From NCBI RefSeq assembly GCF_017355955.1, contig NZ_JAFFID010000002.1, forward strand, positions 372,001 to 436,000: a DNA stretch of 64,000 nt, written 5' to 3'. The DNA is from Sabulibacter ruber (GTDB lineage Bacteria > Bacteroidota > Bacteroidia > Cytophagales > Hymenobacteraceae). The notes under the pieces are model-generated. The model searched no databases. It was not told where the DNA came from and saw nothing but the letters and a program-made list of their open reading frames with translations. Made by a program: the position numbers and the translations under genes. Shown in pieces: positions 1-9,035 of this stretch (the first letter of the stretch is position 1; every line of letters begins with the position of its first letter).

Positions 1-1016
1 CCCTCGCTGACATCAGCTTACGCAATAAAGACTACGCTACGGCCATTGAAGGCTATACTTATGTAATGCAGCAGTACCGCACCGGGGAGTTGTACCCCAT
101 TGCGCGGCAACGCATCATCCAGGCCCGGGAAGAGCAGGTGAAAAATACCTTCCCCATTGATAAAGAGAAAATAAGGCTGCTGGCGCAGGAGTACGAGAAC
201 CTCATTCAGGAACTGGGCCGCAACGACCGCACCGCCGAAGTCATCAAAGAACTAGGCGAGCTGCAGGCCTTTTACCTGGATGCCCAGGAACCGGCCATCA
301 AGAACTTGCAGGAAGCGATAGACATGCCCCGGGCAAACCCGAACATTGTAGCCGAAGCCAAACTGGTTTTGGCCGATGTGTACCTGCTGCGTGGTGAGCC
401 GTGGGAGAGTACCTTGCTGTACAGCCAGGTAGAGAAATCGCACAAGGAACAGCCGCTGGGCTACGAGGCCAAACTCCGAAACGCCCGCCTCAGTTACTAC
501 AAAGGCGATTTCGTGTTGGCCCAAAGTCACCTGGATATTCTGAAGCTGGCCACCAGCCGTGAGATCGCCAATGATGCCCTGGATCTGAGTTTGCTTATCA
601 TTGACAACACGGGTTTAGATACCTCTGCGGCGGCCCTCAAAGAATACGCAGCCATAGATTTCCTGGTGTTTCAGCATAAATACCCCGAGGCACTGGCTTC
701 CCTGGACAAACTGCTCACCAAGTACCCCGGCCACAGCCTCACCGATGAAATCTATTTCCAGAAAGCCGAGTTGCTGCACCAGATGGGCCAATTCCCCGAG
801 GCCGCCCAGAACCTGCAGCTGATCATCGACAACCCCAAATATGACATCCTCTCAGACGATGCGCTGTTCCTGCTGGCTAAACTGAACGAGGAAAACCTGA
901 ACCAGCCGGTAAAAGCGCAGGAACTGTTCAATCAGTTACTGGTCAAGCATCCTGGCAGTGTGTTTGTGGCCGAGGCCCGGAAGCGGCTCAGAAAACTACG
1001 CGGAGATAAGGTATAA
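1..1016 (+). CDS. Tetratricopeptide repeat protein (5' end outside window)
   Basis: The reading frame is open from base 3 onward, so the ATG at 66 is internal and the gene starts before the window. The visible part is all alpha-helical and shows repeated TPR-like helix pairs, for example around QKAELLHQMGQFPEAAQNLQ, ending in a basic tail (RKRLRKLRGDKV). TPR proteins are scaffolds for protein-protein contacts; the repeats resemble those of large Bacteroidota TPR or YbgF/BamD-like envelope proteins, but no specific partner can be named. It faces a minus-strand PH-domain gene, with a palindromic repeat filling the gap. Confidence 0.85.
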   Translation, partial: LADISLRNKDYATAIEGYTYVMQQYRTGELYPIARQRIIQAREEQVKNTFPIDKEKIRLLAQEYENLIQELGRNDRTAEVIKELGELQAFYLDAQEPAIKNLQEAIDMPRANPNIVAEAKLVLADVYLLRGEPWESTLLYSQVEKSHKEQPLGYEAKLRNARLSYYKGDFVLAQSHLDILKLATSREIANDALDLSLLIIDNTGLDTSAAALKEYAAIDFLVFQHKYPEALASLDKLLTKYPGHSLTDEIYFQKAELLHQMGQFPEAAQNLQLIIDNPKYDILSDDALFLLAKLNEENLNQPVKAQELFNQLLVKHPGSVFVAEARKRLRKLRGDKV

Positions 1017-1032
1017 AGCCAGAAAGAAGAAA

Positions 1033-1080
1033 GCCGGTGTTTTAAGCCTGTTTATGGAAAATCAAGCTTAAAACACCGGC
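1033..1080. repeat. Palindromic repeat copy 1, acting as a convergent terminator
   Basis: Outer arms GCCGGTGTTTTAAGC (1033-1047) and GCTTAAAACACCGGC (1066-1080) are perfectly complementary. The inner part carries the family core CCTGTTTA...GGAAAATCA. A T-run follows. It sits between two convergent genes and probably terminates both. The GCCGGTG extension is specific to this locus. Confidence 0.8.
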
Positions 1081-1097
1081 TGCTTTTTAGAACCGTC

Positions 1098-1532
1098 TTA
1101 TTTCACCACAATGGCAGGATTTGCCTCCTGAAGCGCTTTCAAAAAAATCTCCTTCTCTGCCGGGGAGAAATAGATCTCATCCCACTTGTTGTAGCGCACC
1201 ACCAGGCCCTTAAACCCCAGCGCCGGCCGTATGCCAGACCACAGATACTTGTTCAGCGCTACTTCTCTTATCTGCTGAATGGGGATAGTGCCATGGATGG
1301 GTCCGCTTCTATAGTGAAGCATTTCGCCGGAGATGCGGTAGTACGTGGAAAACCAGATCCAGAGAAGGAGGCTACTAACCAATACCGTGAAGATCCCCAG
1401 TGCTATCTTCCCAAGAAGGGGCATAGAACTTTGTAACTCCTGCACCAGGACCACCAGCATAAGGAGCGTAGCACCCCAGATTGCCAGAGTACTCACCCAG
1501 CTTTTAGAGGAAGGGAACGTTACAGTCGCCAT
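1098..1532 (-). CDS. PH-domain membrane protein (YyaB-like)
   Basis: 144 residues. Two hydrophobic segments lie at about residues 14-30 and 40-62. They are followed by a bacterial pleckstrin-homology-like domain with the pattern YYRISGEMLHYRSGP, then IPIQQIREV and a C-terminal helix (EKEIFLKALQEANP). This matches small bPH proteins of the YyaB type, which are membrane-anchored; their ligand is unknown. The start ATG at 1532 gives the full first membrane segment. A 38-residue membrane peptide is encoded 83 bp upstream on the same strand. Confidence 0.7.
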   Translation of the reverse strand: MATVTFPSSKSWVSTLAIWGATLLMLVVLVQELQSSMPLLGKIALGIFTVLVSSLLLWIWFSTYYRISGEMLHYRSGPIHGTIPIQQIREVALNKYLWSGIRPALGFKGLVVRYNKWDEIYFSPAEKEIFLKALQEANPAIVVK

Positions 1533-1615
1533 CTTGGGAGGTTTGTCTAAGGTAAAAACAATCCACCGGTGGTCTGCCTTTTTTGGCCTGATTTCTCCAA
1601 AGGAGGACTAAAACG

Positions 1616-1732
1616 TTAGTCCCGGAAGAAGATGAACAGAATGGCCAGGAACAGGAAGAAAGACAAATACATAAGAATGTCTACCATTCCGTAGTCTTTG
1701 TATTTGCGGTAAATCTCTTTTAATCTTTTCAC
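1616..1732 (-). CDS. Small single-pass membrane protein, 38 residues, GTG start
   Basis: Reading the minus strand from GTG at 1732 gives a basic, helical N-terminus (VKRLKEIYRKYKDYG) followed by one hydrophobic span (ILMYLSFFLFLAILFIFF) and RD before TAA. An in-frame TAG lies three codons upstream of the GTG, so the frame cannot extend much. The charge layout suggests a membrane segment with a cytoplasmic basic N-terminus. No function is recognised. It diverges from recJ, whose start is 127 bp away, and precedes the PH-domain gene. Too short for most gene callers. Confidence 0.55.
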   Translation of the reverse strand: MKRLKEIYRKYKDYGMVDILMYLSFFLFLAILFIFFRD

Positions 1733-1813
1733 GGAACTGAGCTAATTAGAAGGTCTGCTTTTTTAAAAACAGGAAGTGCTAAGAAGGAGTGCCCGGTTCT
1801 GTCACAGATTTTG

Positions 1814-1821
1814 TATTTTTG
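1814..1821 (+). promoter_or_regulatory. Bacteroidota -7 element upstream of recJ
   Basis: TATTTTTG matches the TAnnTTTG consensus, 37 bp before the recJ ATG. No convincing -33 TTG was assigned. Confidence 0.5.
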
Positions 1822-1858
1822 CAACCTCTTCACCACAGATTAAGCCGCAGCAACACCG

Positions 1859-3568
1859 ATGCAGAAACGATGGGTAGTAAAGGAAGCGCCGGACGCCGCA
1901 AAAGTACAGAATATAACCGATAGCCTGAACATCAGCCGCCCTTTGGCGGGCATTCTTTGTCAGCGGGACATCTGCACTTTTGACGAGGCGAAAGCTTATT
2001 TCCGTCCCTCGTTGGAGCACCTCCATGACCCGTTCCTGTTGAAGGACATGGACAAGGCCGTGAACCGCTTAATTGAAGCCCTGCACCGCCAGGAACGCAT
2101 TGTCATCTACGGCGATTATGACGTAGACGGCACCACCTCGGTGGCCTTGGTGTACAGCTTTTTGCAGCCCTATTTCGAGGGCCGGATTGAGTACTACATC
2201 CCAGACCGCTACGCCGAAGGGTACGGCGTTTCCTTCAAAGGCATAGACTGGGCCCAGGAACACGGCTACAGCCTGATTATCTCTCTTGACTGCGGTGTAA
2301 AATCCATTGACAAGATTGCCTACGCCAAGGAAAAAGGCATTGACTTCATTGTCTGTGACCACCACCTACCCGATGACCAGCTGCCCCAGGCGGTTGCCGT
2401 GCTGGACGCCAAACGTTCCGATTGCCCGTATCCTTACAAAGAGCTGTCTGGCTGTGGCGTGGGCTTCAAGTTCATGCAGGCGTTCTGCCAGCAGCAAGGC
2501 ATTGACGAAGAGCCTTTGTTCCAGTTATTGGACCTGGTAGTGGTAAGCATCGCCGCTGATATAGTGCCTATTACCGGCGAGAACCGCATTCTGGCCTACC
2601 ACGGCCTCAAACGCATGAACAGCGGAGCACCGCTTCGGCCCGGGCTGGAAGCCCTGAAAGAACTGGCTGAGCTACGCAGTGAGTTAGACATCACGCAGAT
2701 TGTCTTCGGTTTTGCGCCGCGCATCAACGCCGCCGGCCGCATGGGCGATGCCAAAGACTCAGTGGCCATGCTGCTGGCCAAAACCAAGGAGGAAGCCTTT
2801 GAGAAGGTACAGAAAATCAATCTGTCCAACTCGGCGCGCCGGGGGCATGACACCAGCATCACCAAAGAAGCGCTGCAGATGATTGAGGAAGATGATTTTC
2901 TGCGCAGCGCCCGCTCTACGGTCTTGTTCAAGGAAAGCTGGCACAAAGGCGTGGTGGGCATTGTGGCCTCCCGCTGCATTGAGAAATACTACCGCCCTAC
3001 CATCATCCTCACAGAATCAAACGGCAAAGCCACCGGCTCGGCCCGCTCGGTGCACGGGTTTGATGTGCACCAGGCTATCCTGGCCTGCTCTGATTTGCTG
3101 GACCAATTTGGCGGGCACATGTACGCCGCCGGGTTAACCTTGCCCGTGGAGAACGTGCCGGCCTTTAGAGAGCGCTTTGAGCAGATCGTGTCCAGCACCA
3201 TTCTGGAAGAACAACTGGTGCCCATGGTGGAGATTGACATGCCGCTGGATTTTTATCAAATCAGACAAGGCTTCTTCAATATCCTGAAACAGATGGAGCC
3301 GTTCGGGCCGGGGAATATGGCGCCCGTGTTCATGAGCACCTGCGTGTATGACACCGGTTCTGCCCGCGTGGTAGGCGATTCTCATCTGAAACTGCGCCTC
3401 ACCCAAGACGGAGAAACCTCGTTCGATGCCATTGCCTTCGGGATGGCCGAGTATTATCCGCGCATCCAGAAAGGAATACCGTTTGATGTGTGTTACTGCA
3501 TTGAGGAGAACGTTTTCCGCGGGAACGTGACCCTGCAATTGCGCATCAAAGACATTCGGTTTGCCTAA
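1859..3568 (+). CDS. recJ: Single-stranded-DNA-specific exonuclease RecJ
   Basis: 569 residues, the usual RecJ length. RecJ degrades single-stranded DNA 5' to 3' in recombination and mismatch repair, using two Mn/Mg ions. The DHH phosphoesterase motifs are clear: DYDVDG (residues 86-91), CDHHLP (DHH at 167-169) and, in DHHA1, the glycine-rich NGKATGSARSVHGFD followed by FGGHMYAAG. The C-terminal OB-like domain (PFGPGNMAPVF, then AFGMAEYYPRI) is intact. The start ATG at 1859 follows a -7 element at a normal distance. Transcribed alone. A degenerate copy of the dispersed palindrome lies 49 bp after its stop. Confidence 0.95.
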   Translation: MQKRWVVKEAPDAAKVQNITDSLNISRPLAGILCQRDICTFDEAKAYFRPSLEHLHDPFLLKDMDKAVNRLIEALHRQERIVIYGDYDVDGTTSVALVYSFLQPYFEGRIEYYIPDRYAEGYGVSFKGIDWAQEHGYSLIISLDCGVKSIDKIAYAKEKGIDFIVCDHHLPDDQLPQAVAVLDAKRSDCPYPYKELSGCGVGFKFMQAFCQQQGIDEEPLFQLLDLVVVSIAADIVPITGENRILAYHGLKRMNSGAPLRPGLEALKELAELRSELDITQIVFGFAPRINAAGRMGDAKDSVAMLLAKTKEEAFEKVQKINLSNSARRGHDTSITKEALQMIEEDDFLRSARSTVLFKESWHKGVVGIVASRCIEKYYRPTIILTESNGKATGSARSVHGFDVHQAILACSDLLDQFGGHMYAAGLTLPVENVPAFRERFEQIVSSTILEEQLVPMVEIDMPLDFYQIRQGFFNILKQMEPFGPGNMAPVFMSTCVYDTGSARVVGDSHLKLRLTQDGETSFDAIAFGMAEYYPRIQKGIPFDVCYCIEENVFRGNVTLQLRIKDIRFA

Positions 3569-3616
3569 AAGTAAATCCTGATAGTTTCTGCTAAAACTCT
3601 GCTGTCAGCGCAGGAG

Positions 3617-3652
3617 CGTTTTGGACCTGTTTTCCGGAAAACAGGTGTCTTC
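3617..3652. repeat. Palindromic repeat copy 2
   Basis: The inner palindrome at 3625-3646 is perfect (ACCTGTTTTCC then GGAAAACAGGT). The outer arms (CGTTTTGG / GTCTTC) have decayed. It lies between recJ and the S9 peptidase gene. Confidence 0.7.
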
Positions 3653-3828
3653 ACCAGCCAATAAGGAGTTAAGCGAAGGTGATTCGCGTTAGCTTGTGGC
3701 CCTGCCTTTTGCATCCCTGTCCAGCGTAGAGCTTTTCTCCTGAGAAAGGGGAGAGGCGCGTGTAGTTCTCTGCCGCAAAACCTGTAACTTACAGCTTGCT
3801 ACCTAATTACAAACAACCTACTTCTAAC

Positions 3829-6753
3829 ATGAACCCCAAATTTCTATTGGTGGGGCTTTTACTGAGTGCCGGTGCCCTCACGGCGCAGGCCCAAACCCCG
3901 GCCAAGAAACCCCTGACCCACGAGGTGTACGACTCCTGGAAAAACATTGAGGCCGATTCCCTTTCCAATGATGGCAAATTCCTGCTCTACGCCGTGAATC
4001 CGCAGGAAGGCGACGGCACTTTGTTTCTGCGGGATTTATCTAAAAATACCCATAAAACCTTCCCCCGAGGCTATAAGAGCGCGTTCACTTGTGACAGTAA
4101 GTTTGCCATCTTTCAGATCAAGCCCGCTTACGCCGCTACCCGCCAGGCTAAACTCAAAAAGAAAAAGCCCGAGGAAATGCCCAAAGACTCCCTGGCTATT
4201 CATGATGTAAGCAAGGGAAGCACGCAGTACGTGGCGCGGGTGAAAGCCTTCAAACTGCCTAAATCTAGCGGAGAGTGGCTGGCCTACCAGTTAGAGACTC
4301 CTTTGGCTACTAAAGCCCCAAAAGATACTGCCGCTGCCAAAGCAACTCCGGCCGCGGGCAAACCAGCCGGCAAGGCCACGGGCAGCAACGCATCCAAGAA
4401 AGAAGAGGGCACCGAGTTGGTGTTGCGCCACTTGCCCACTGGCCAGGAATACCGGTTTGACCGGGTCACTGATTTCCTATTCTCAGACAAAGGCAACAGG
4501 CTGTTCTTTGTAAAAGCCGAGAAAGACGCGCAGCACAAAGCCGGGGTCTTCGCTTTTAACACGGCCTCGCGCAAGATTATGCCCGTAGACAGCGGCCGCG
4601 TAACGTACAAGAACCTGGTGGCTGACAAAGCCGGCGAGCAACTGGCGTTTGTGGCCAGCAAAGACAGCACTGGCAAAGAGCTGCGCTATTTCCAGCTGCT
4701 GCACTGGGTAGCCAAAGACAACAAAGCCAAAGTGCTGGCCGATACCGCTTACAAAGGCATGCCGGCCAAGTGGATGGTGAGCGAGCACGCCCAGCTGGGC
4801 TTCTCTGACAAAGGCGACCGCCTGTTCTTCGGGACGTTCCCGCGCCCCACGCAGTACGAGAAAGACACCACCAAACTGGACGAGGAGAAAGTAAGCCTGG
4901 ACGTCTGGACCTACCGTGACCCGCTCATTCAACCCATGCAGATGAAGCAGCTGGAGCGCGAGCAGAAGCGTTCGTTTTTGGCTCTTTATGACTTAAAAGG
5001 CAAGAAAATGGTGCAGCTGGCTACCCCCGAGATCCCCGATGTAGCCCTGAACCCCGGCCGCACGTCAGACGTGGCCGTAGGAACCAGCAGCGTGAATTAC
5101 CTGCTCAGCGTGGGGTATGATTCGCCCTCCAGGCAGGATGCCTGGCTCATCGATCTGAAGGATGGCAGCCGTAAACTGGCCGTGAAAGACACCCGCGGCA
5201 ACCCCAGATTATCGCCTGCCGGCAAATACCTGTACTGGTACGAACCATCGGACAGTTCCTGGAAAGCCATGGCAGTGAAAGCCAGTACCCCGGCGAACCT
5301 GACCAAAAAGCTGAAGGTGTCGTTCTACGATGAGCAGAACGACATGCCCGCCCTGCCCGACGACTACGGCCTCACCGGCTGGACCAAAGACGATGCTTAC
5401 CTGCTGGTAAACGACCGTTACGACATCTGGCGCCTGGACCCATCCGGCAAAGCCCAGGCCGTGAACATCACCGATGGCTATGGCCGCCAGAATAACCTGC
5501 AGTTCCGTTACCTAAGCCTGGACCCTAGCCAGCGCGTGGTGCCGTCTGAAGAGAAACTGCTGCTGCGTACGCTCAACCTGAGAACCAAAGACGCCGGCTT
5601 CTACACCGATTACGTGACCGAAGCGGGAGCTCCGCAGAAGGTAATGATGGAGCCATACAGCTTCACGGGCGTTCGTAAAGCCAAAGACAATGACCGCCTC
5701 ATCTTCCGGAAGGCAAGTTTCAGGGAGTTTTCAGATGTGTGGGTGACCAACACCAACTTCAACGCGCCGCAGAAGATCAGCAACGCCAACCCGCAGCAGA
5801 GCGAATACCTGTGGGGCAGCGTGGAGCAAGTAGACTGGAAATCAGCGGACGGGATTCCGTTGGAAGGGCTGTTGTTCAAACCAGAGAACTTTGATGCCAG
5901 CAAGAAATACCCCATGCTGGTGTACTTCTATGAGCGCAACGCCGAGACCCTGCACAATTACCGGGCCCCCGCGCCAAGTGCCTCTACTATCAATATTCCA
6001 CTGTTCGTGAGCCAGGGCTATCTGGTGTTTGTGCCAGACATTGTGTACAAAGACGGTTATCCTGGTGAGAGCGCTTACAACTGCATTGTGCCGGGCGTGC
6101 AGAGCCTGGTGGCCAAAGGATTTGTGGACGAGAAGAACATGGCCATCCAGGGACAGAGTTGGGGCGGTTACCAGGTGGCTTATCTGGTGACGCGGACCAA
6201 CCTGTTCAAAGCTGCCATGGCCGGGGCTCCGGTGAGCAACATGACCAGTGCCTACGGCGGAATCAGGTGGGAGAGCGGCATGAGCCGTCAGTTCCAGTAT
6301 GAGCGCACGCAGAGCCGCATTGGCGGTACCCTGTGGGAGAAACCCATGCAGTACATTGAGAACTCGCCGCTGTTCTACGCTCCCAAGATTGAAACGCCGC
6401 TCCTCATGATGGCTAACGACAACGACGGCGCCGTGCCGTGGTATCAGGGCATTGAGATGTTCATGGCGATGCGCCGTTTGAACAAGCCAGCCTGGTTACT
6501 GGTGTACAACGGCGAGGCGCACAACCTTATGCAGCGCAAGAACCGCAAAGACCTCTCGGTACGCATGTCGCAGTTCTTTGACCATTACCTGAAAGGAGCC
6601 CCAGAACCGGCCTGGATGAAGAAAGGCGTGCCTACCCTAGTGAAAGGCAAAGAATACGGCCTGGAGCTGATTGAGGAACCGGCCACCACTACGCCAACAC
6701 CGGGCCAGCAGCCCGCTACCAATCCAGTTACTCAGCCATCGGCTCAGAAATAA
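3829..6753 (+). CDS. Exported S9 family prolyl oligopeptidase-type peptidase
   Basis: About 974 residues from the ATG at 3829, which starts a clean signal peptide (MNPKFLLVGLLLSAGALTAQAQ); the upstream in-frame ATG at 3796 would add a non-hydrophobic leader and is less likely. A beta-propeller-like N-terminal region with an Ala/Lys-rich insert (about 165-190) precedes the alpha/beta hydrolase domain. The triad is visible: Ser777 in GQSWGGYQ, Asp864 or Asp866 in NDNDGAVPW, His898 in NGEAHNL. Such enzymes cut peptides in the periplasm or outside the cell. The Pro/Thr-rich tail ends right at a repeat. No partner gene. Confidence 0.92.
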   Translation: MNPKFLLVGLLLSAGALTAQAQTPAKKPLTHEVYDSWKNIEADSLSNDGKFLLYAVNPQEGDGTLFLRDLSKNTHKTFPRGYKSAFTCDSKFAIFQIKPAYAATRQAKLKKKKPEEMPKDSLAIHDVSKGSTQYVARVKAFKLPKSSGEWLAYQLETPLATKAPKDTAAAKATPAAGKPAGKATGSNASKKEEGTELVLRHLPTGQEYRFDRVTDFLFSDKGNRLFFVKAEKDAQHKAGVFAFNTASRKIMPVDSGRVTYKNLVADKAGEQLAFVASKDSTGKELRYFQLLHWVAKDNKAKVLADTAYKGMPAKWMVSEHAQLGFSDKGDRLFFGTFPRPTQYEKDTTKLDEEKVSLDVWTYRDPLIQPMQMKQLEREQKRSFLALYDLKGKKMVQLATPEIPDVALNPGRTSDVAVGTSSVNYLLSVGYDSPSRQDAWLIDLKDGSRKLAVKDTRGNPRLSPAGKYLYWYEPSDSSWKAMAVKASTPANLTKKLKVSFYDEQNDMPALPDDYGLTGWTKDDAYLLVNDRYDIWRLDPSGKAQAVNITDGYGRQNNLQFRYLSLDPSQRVVPSEEKLLLRTLNLRTKDAGFYTDYVTEAGAPQKVMMEPYSFTGVRKAKDNDRLIFRKASFREFSDVWVTNTNFNAPQKISNANPQQSEYLWGSVEQVDWKSADGIPLEGLLFKPENFDASKKYPMLVYFYERNAETLHNYRAPAPSASTINIPLFVSQGYLVFVPDIVYKDGYPGESAYNCIVPGVQSLVAKGFVDEKNMAIQGQSWGGYQVAYLVTRTNLFKAAMAGAPVSNMTSAYGGIRWESGMSRQFQYERTQSRIGGTLWEKPMQYIENSPLFYAPKIETPLLMMANDNDGAVPWYQGIEMFMAMRRLNKPAWLLVYNGEAHNLMQRKNRKDLSVRMSQFFDHYLKGAPEPAWMKKGVPTLVKGKEYGLELIEEPATTTPTPGQQPATNPVTQPSAQK

Positions 6754-6790
6754 GTTTCAAGGCTGATTTCCTGGAAATACCCTTAAAACG
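6754..6790. repeat. Palindromic repeat copy 3, abutting a stop codon
   Basis: Begins at the base after the TAA of the S9 peptidase. Left arm GTTTCAAGGCTGATTTC, right arm GGAAATACCCTTAAAACG. The last bases of the right arm are also the start of the next terminator. Confidence 0.8.
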
Positions 6791-6827
6791 CCCGGCTTCT
6801 GAAAAAGAGGCCGGGCGTTTTGCTTTT
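6785..6827 (+). terminator. Intrinsic terminator of the S9 peptidase gene
   Basis: AAAACGCCCGGC (6785-6796) pairs with GCCGGGCGTTTT (6810-6821), followed by T-rich sequence. Its 5' arm shares the AAAACG bases with repeat copy 3. Confidence 0.85.
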
Positions 6828-6890
6828 AGGTGGCGAAGCAACAATCCGTATGAGAAACGGGTAGAAGCAAGATCATCAACGGAAATTCCC

Positions 6891-7262
6891 ATGTCAGAAA
6901 CTGCCCCAGAAGATAGAAACATAGGAGCCGCCATCACCAACAGCCTGAACCAGAATGCCTCCATCCGAAACATCTTTGGTGAGCCTATAGAAACTCAGGG
7001 CAAAACCATTATTCCCGTAGCCCAGCATGTTATGGGCTTGGGCGGCGGCTACGGGCAGGGCAAAAAGAATGAAGAAGCAGATAATACCCAGGGAGAGGGA
7101 GCCGGGGCAGGAGCAGGGCTGTACACCATTCCTAAAGGGGTGTTTGAGATCACAGCCAAGAAAACCCGGTTTGTGCCATTGTACTCGCCGCAATCGTTTC
7201 TGTTGGGAACGGCTATAGGTTTATTGACCGGCTGGTTGCTTACAAGAAAAGCGAAGGGCTGA
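6891..7262 (+). CDS. GerW/YtfJ-like protein with C-terminal membrane anchor
   Basis: 123 residues. The pattern GEPIETQGKTIIPVAQHVMGLGGGYGQG is the signature of the GerW (YtfJ) family, named from Bacillus sporulation but widespread in non-spore-formers, where its role is unknown. A Gly/Ala-rich linker (about 68-77) is followed by ITAKKTRFVPLYS and a C-terminal membrane segment (FLLGTAIGLLTGWLL) with a basic tail. The family usually ends without a membrane anchor, so the anchor is a local feature. Stands alone, convergent with the lysozyme gene. Confidence 0.7.
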   Translation: MSETAPEDRNIGAAITNSLNQNASIRNIFGEPIETQGKTIIPVAQHVMGLGGGYGQGKKNEEADNTQGEGAGAGAGLYTIPKGVFEITAKKTRFVPLYSPQSFLLGTAIGLLTGWLLTRKAKG

Positions 7263-7299
7263 CTTCCAGTTAACAACTCTCAAAGAGAGAGCCGCGTGT

Positions 7300-7338
7300 T
7301 GTTTCGGGCGTAAATTCTGGAAAACAGGCCTAAAACGG
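7300..7338. repeat. Palindromic repeat copy 4, abutting a stop codon
   Basis: GTTTCGGGCG...GAAAACAGGCCTAAAACGG. Its last base is immediately next to the TAG (7339-7341, minus strand) of the lysozyme gene. It lies between two convergent genes. Confidence 0.8.
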
Positions 7339-8073
7339 CTATTCGTTCTGTGCCATCACCCCGTTTGAGGCGGGCAGCGCTGGCACGCAGAAAGTGTTAA
7401 GCGCCGCCACATCACCGTAGAACCAGTTCACGTCTACCGGTTGCTCAATGCCTTTCACAATACCCTTTTCTGAATACTGCCAGAAAGCCATTTTGTCTTT
7501 AGAGTGCAGGATGGGCTCAGCGTTCTGGTACCGCGCAATCCAGAAATGGTAGCCCGGGAAATGACCTTTCAGTTTCTGGTCATAATACTTCTGGTAGGTG
7601 TAGATGATGGGCTTTACGCCGTAGTGGGCCTCAATACCGGTAAGCCACTTGCGGATATCGGTGCGCAGTTGGGCATCTGGCACTTCATGGGCAATGGTTT
7701 CCACGTCCAGTACCGGGGCCAGATCACCAGGTTGCAAGGTTACCGTGCGTTTGAAATGCTCTAATTGCTTTTCCACGCTTACCCAGGGCAAATAAAAGTG
7801 GTAGGCGCCGCGTTTAATGCCTTGCTGCCGGGCATGTTCCCAGTTGCGCTCAAAGTAAGGGTCTTTCAGGTAATCGCCCTCGGTGGCTTTCATGAAGGCG
7901 AAATGGATATTAGACTCTTTCACGTGTTCCCAGTTCACCTCTTTCTGGTAACGGGACACATCAATTCCATGCAAATAGGAAGGACCATTGGCACTCCATA
8001 AGAAGAGACAGCAACTGAATAAGGCAGCCGTCACAGCCGCACGAAAACCTGATTTTCTTGGTAGCGAGAACAT
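7339..8073 (-). CDS. GH25 lysozyme-like glycoside hydrolase
   Basis: 244 residues from the ATG at 8073. A longer in-frame start at 8175 exists, but the sequence from 8073 gives a basic N-terminus plus hydrophobic segment (AAVTAALFSCCLFLWSA), a signal peptide or membrane anchor. The GH25 fold is shown by HGIDVSRYQ at the start, FAFMKATEG, GAYHFYLP, the catalytic-type Asp/Glu in VLDVETIAHE, and the closing FWQYSEKG. GH25 enzymes hydrolyse the beta-1,4 bond of peptidoglycan. The likely role is wall turnover or attack on other bacteria; context does not decide. Confidence 0.88.
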   Translation of the reverse strand: MFSLPRKSGFRAAVTAALFSCCLFLWSANGPSYLHGIDVSRYQKEVNWEHVKESNIHFAFMKATEGDYLKDPYFERNWEHARQQGIKRGAYHFYLPWVSVEKQLEHFKRTVTLQPGDLAPVLDVETIAHEVPDAQLRTDIRKWLTGIEAHYGVKPIIYTYQKYYDQKLKGHFPGYHFWIARYQNAEPILHSKDKMAFWQYSEKGIVKGIEQPVDVNWFYGDVAALNTFCVPALPASNGVMAQNE

Positions 8074-8267
8074 TGAAGGACTTACATGGAAGAAAGAGTA
8101 GTAAAAGTTAGAAGTAAATGCGCATTTCTGCAAGCGATGTTTAATAAATGCAATTAAGTTGTTTCTTAAGTTCAACGGTAAAGCATAACCTAATTAACAG
8201 AACCACGTAGCTGAACCTCTTTTGGTTAACCGTACCACATCTGAGGTTTATTCCTTAATTTTAGACG

Positions 8268-8999
8268 ATGATTTTACGTTCCGAAAACCTATTCAAAAAA
8301 TATAAGTCTCGCACGGTAGTAAACGATGTGAGTGTGGAAGTAAACCAAGGAGAGATTGTAGGGCTTCTGGGGCCAAACGGTGCCGGGAAAACTACTTCTT
8401 TCTACATGATTGTGGGGCTGGTGAAACCCAACTCTGGGCGTATTTTCCTGGACCAGGAAGACATCACAGAACTGCCTATGTACCGCCGTGCCAAGAAAGG
8501 CGTGGGCTATCTGGCGCAGGAAGCATCGGTGTTCCGCGACCTGACGGTGGAAGAAAACATCATGTCGGTGCTGGAGATGACCAATAAAAGCAAGCAGGAG
8601 CGCCGCGAGAAAGTAGAGGAGCTGCTGGAGGAATTCTCGCTCACGCACGTGCGCAAAAACAAAGGCGTGGTATTGTCTGGGGGCGAACGCCGCCGTACCG
8701 AGATTGCCCGGGCCTTGGCCGTTGATCCCCATTTCGTACTTCTGGACGAACCTTTTGCCGGGGTAGACCCTATTGCGGTGGAGGAAATCCAGAGCATCGT
8801 GGCCAAGCTAAAGACTAAGAACATCGGCATCCTCATCACAGACCACAACGTAAACGAAACCCTTTCCATCGTGGACCGCGCCTATCTGCTGTTTGAGGGT
8901 AAGATCCTGAAATCTGGCACCGCAGAGGACCTAGCCGCCGATGAGCAGGTGCGCCGCGTGTACCTGGGCAAGCACTTTGAGCTGAAACGGAAGGTTTAG
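8268..8999 (+). CDS. lptB: LPS export ABC transporter ATP-binding protein LptB
   Basis: 243 residues, typical for LptB. Walker A GPNGAGKT (residues 35-42), the Q-loop region [19 protein letters not shown] typical of LptB, signature [15 protein letters not shown], Walker [14 protein letters not shown], and switch His in LITDHNV are all present. LptB powers extraction of lipopolysaccharide from the inner membrane with LptF/LptG, which are not encoded nearby, as is common in Bacteroidota. The start ATG at 8268 is followed directly by the conserved N-terminus. Monocistronic. Confidence 0.95.
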   Translation: MILRSENLFKKYKSRTVVNDVSVEVNQGEIVGLLGPNGAGKTTSFYMIVGLVKPNSGRIFLDQEDITELPMYRRAKKGVGYLAQEASVFRDLTVEENIMSVLEMTNKSKQERREKVEELLEEFSLTHVRKNKGVVLSGGERRRTEIARALAVDPHFVLLDEPFAGVDPIAVEEIQSIVAKLKTKNIGILITDHNVNETLSIVDRAYLLFEGKILKSGTAEDLAADEQVRRVYLGKHFELKRKV

Positions 9000-9035
9000 C
9001 AGATTGCTGATTATGCTTCTTTCAGGCTCTTTTCT

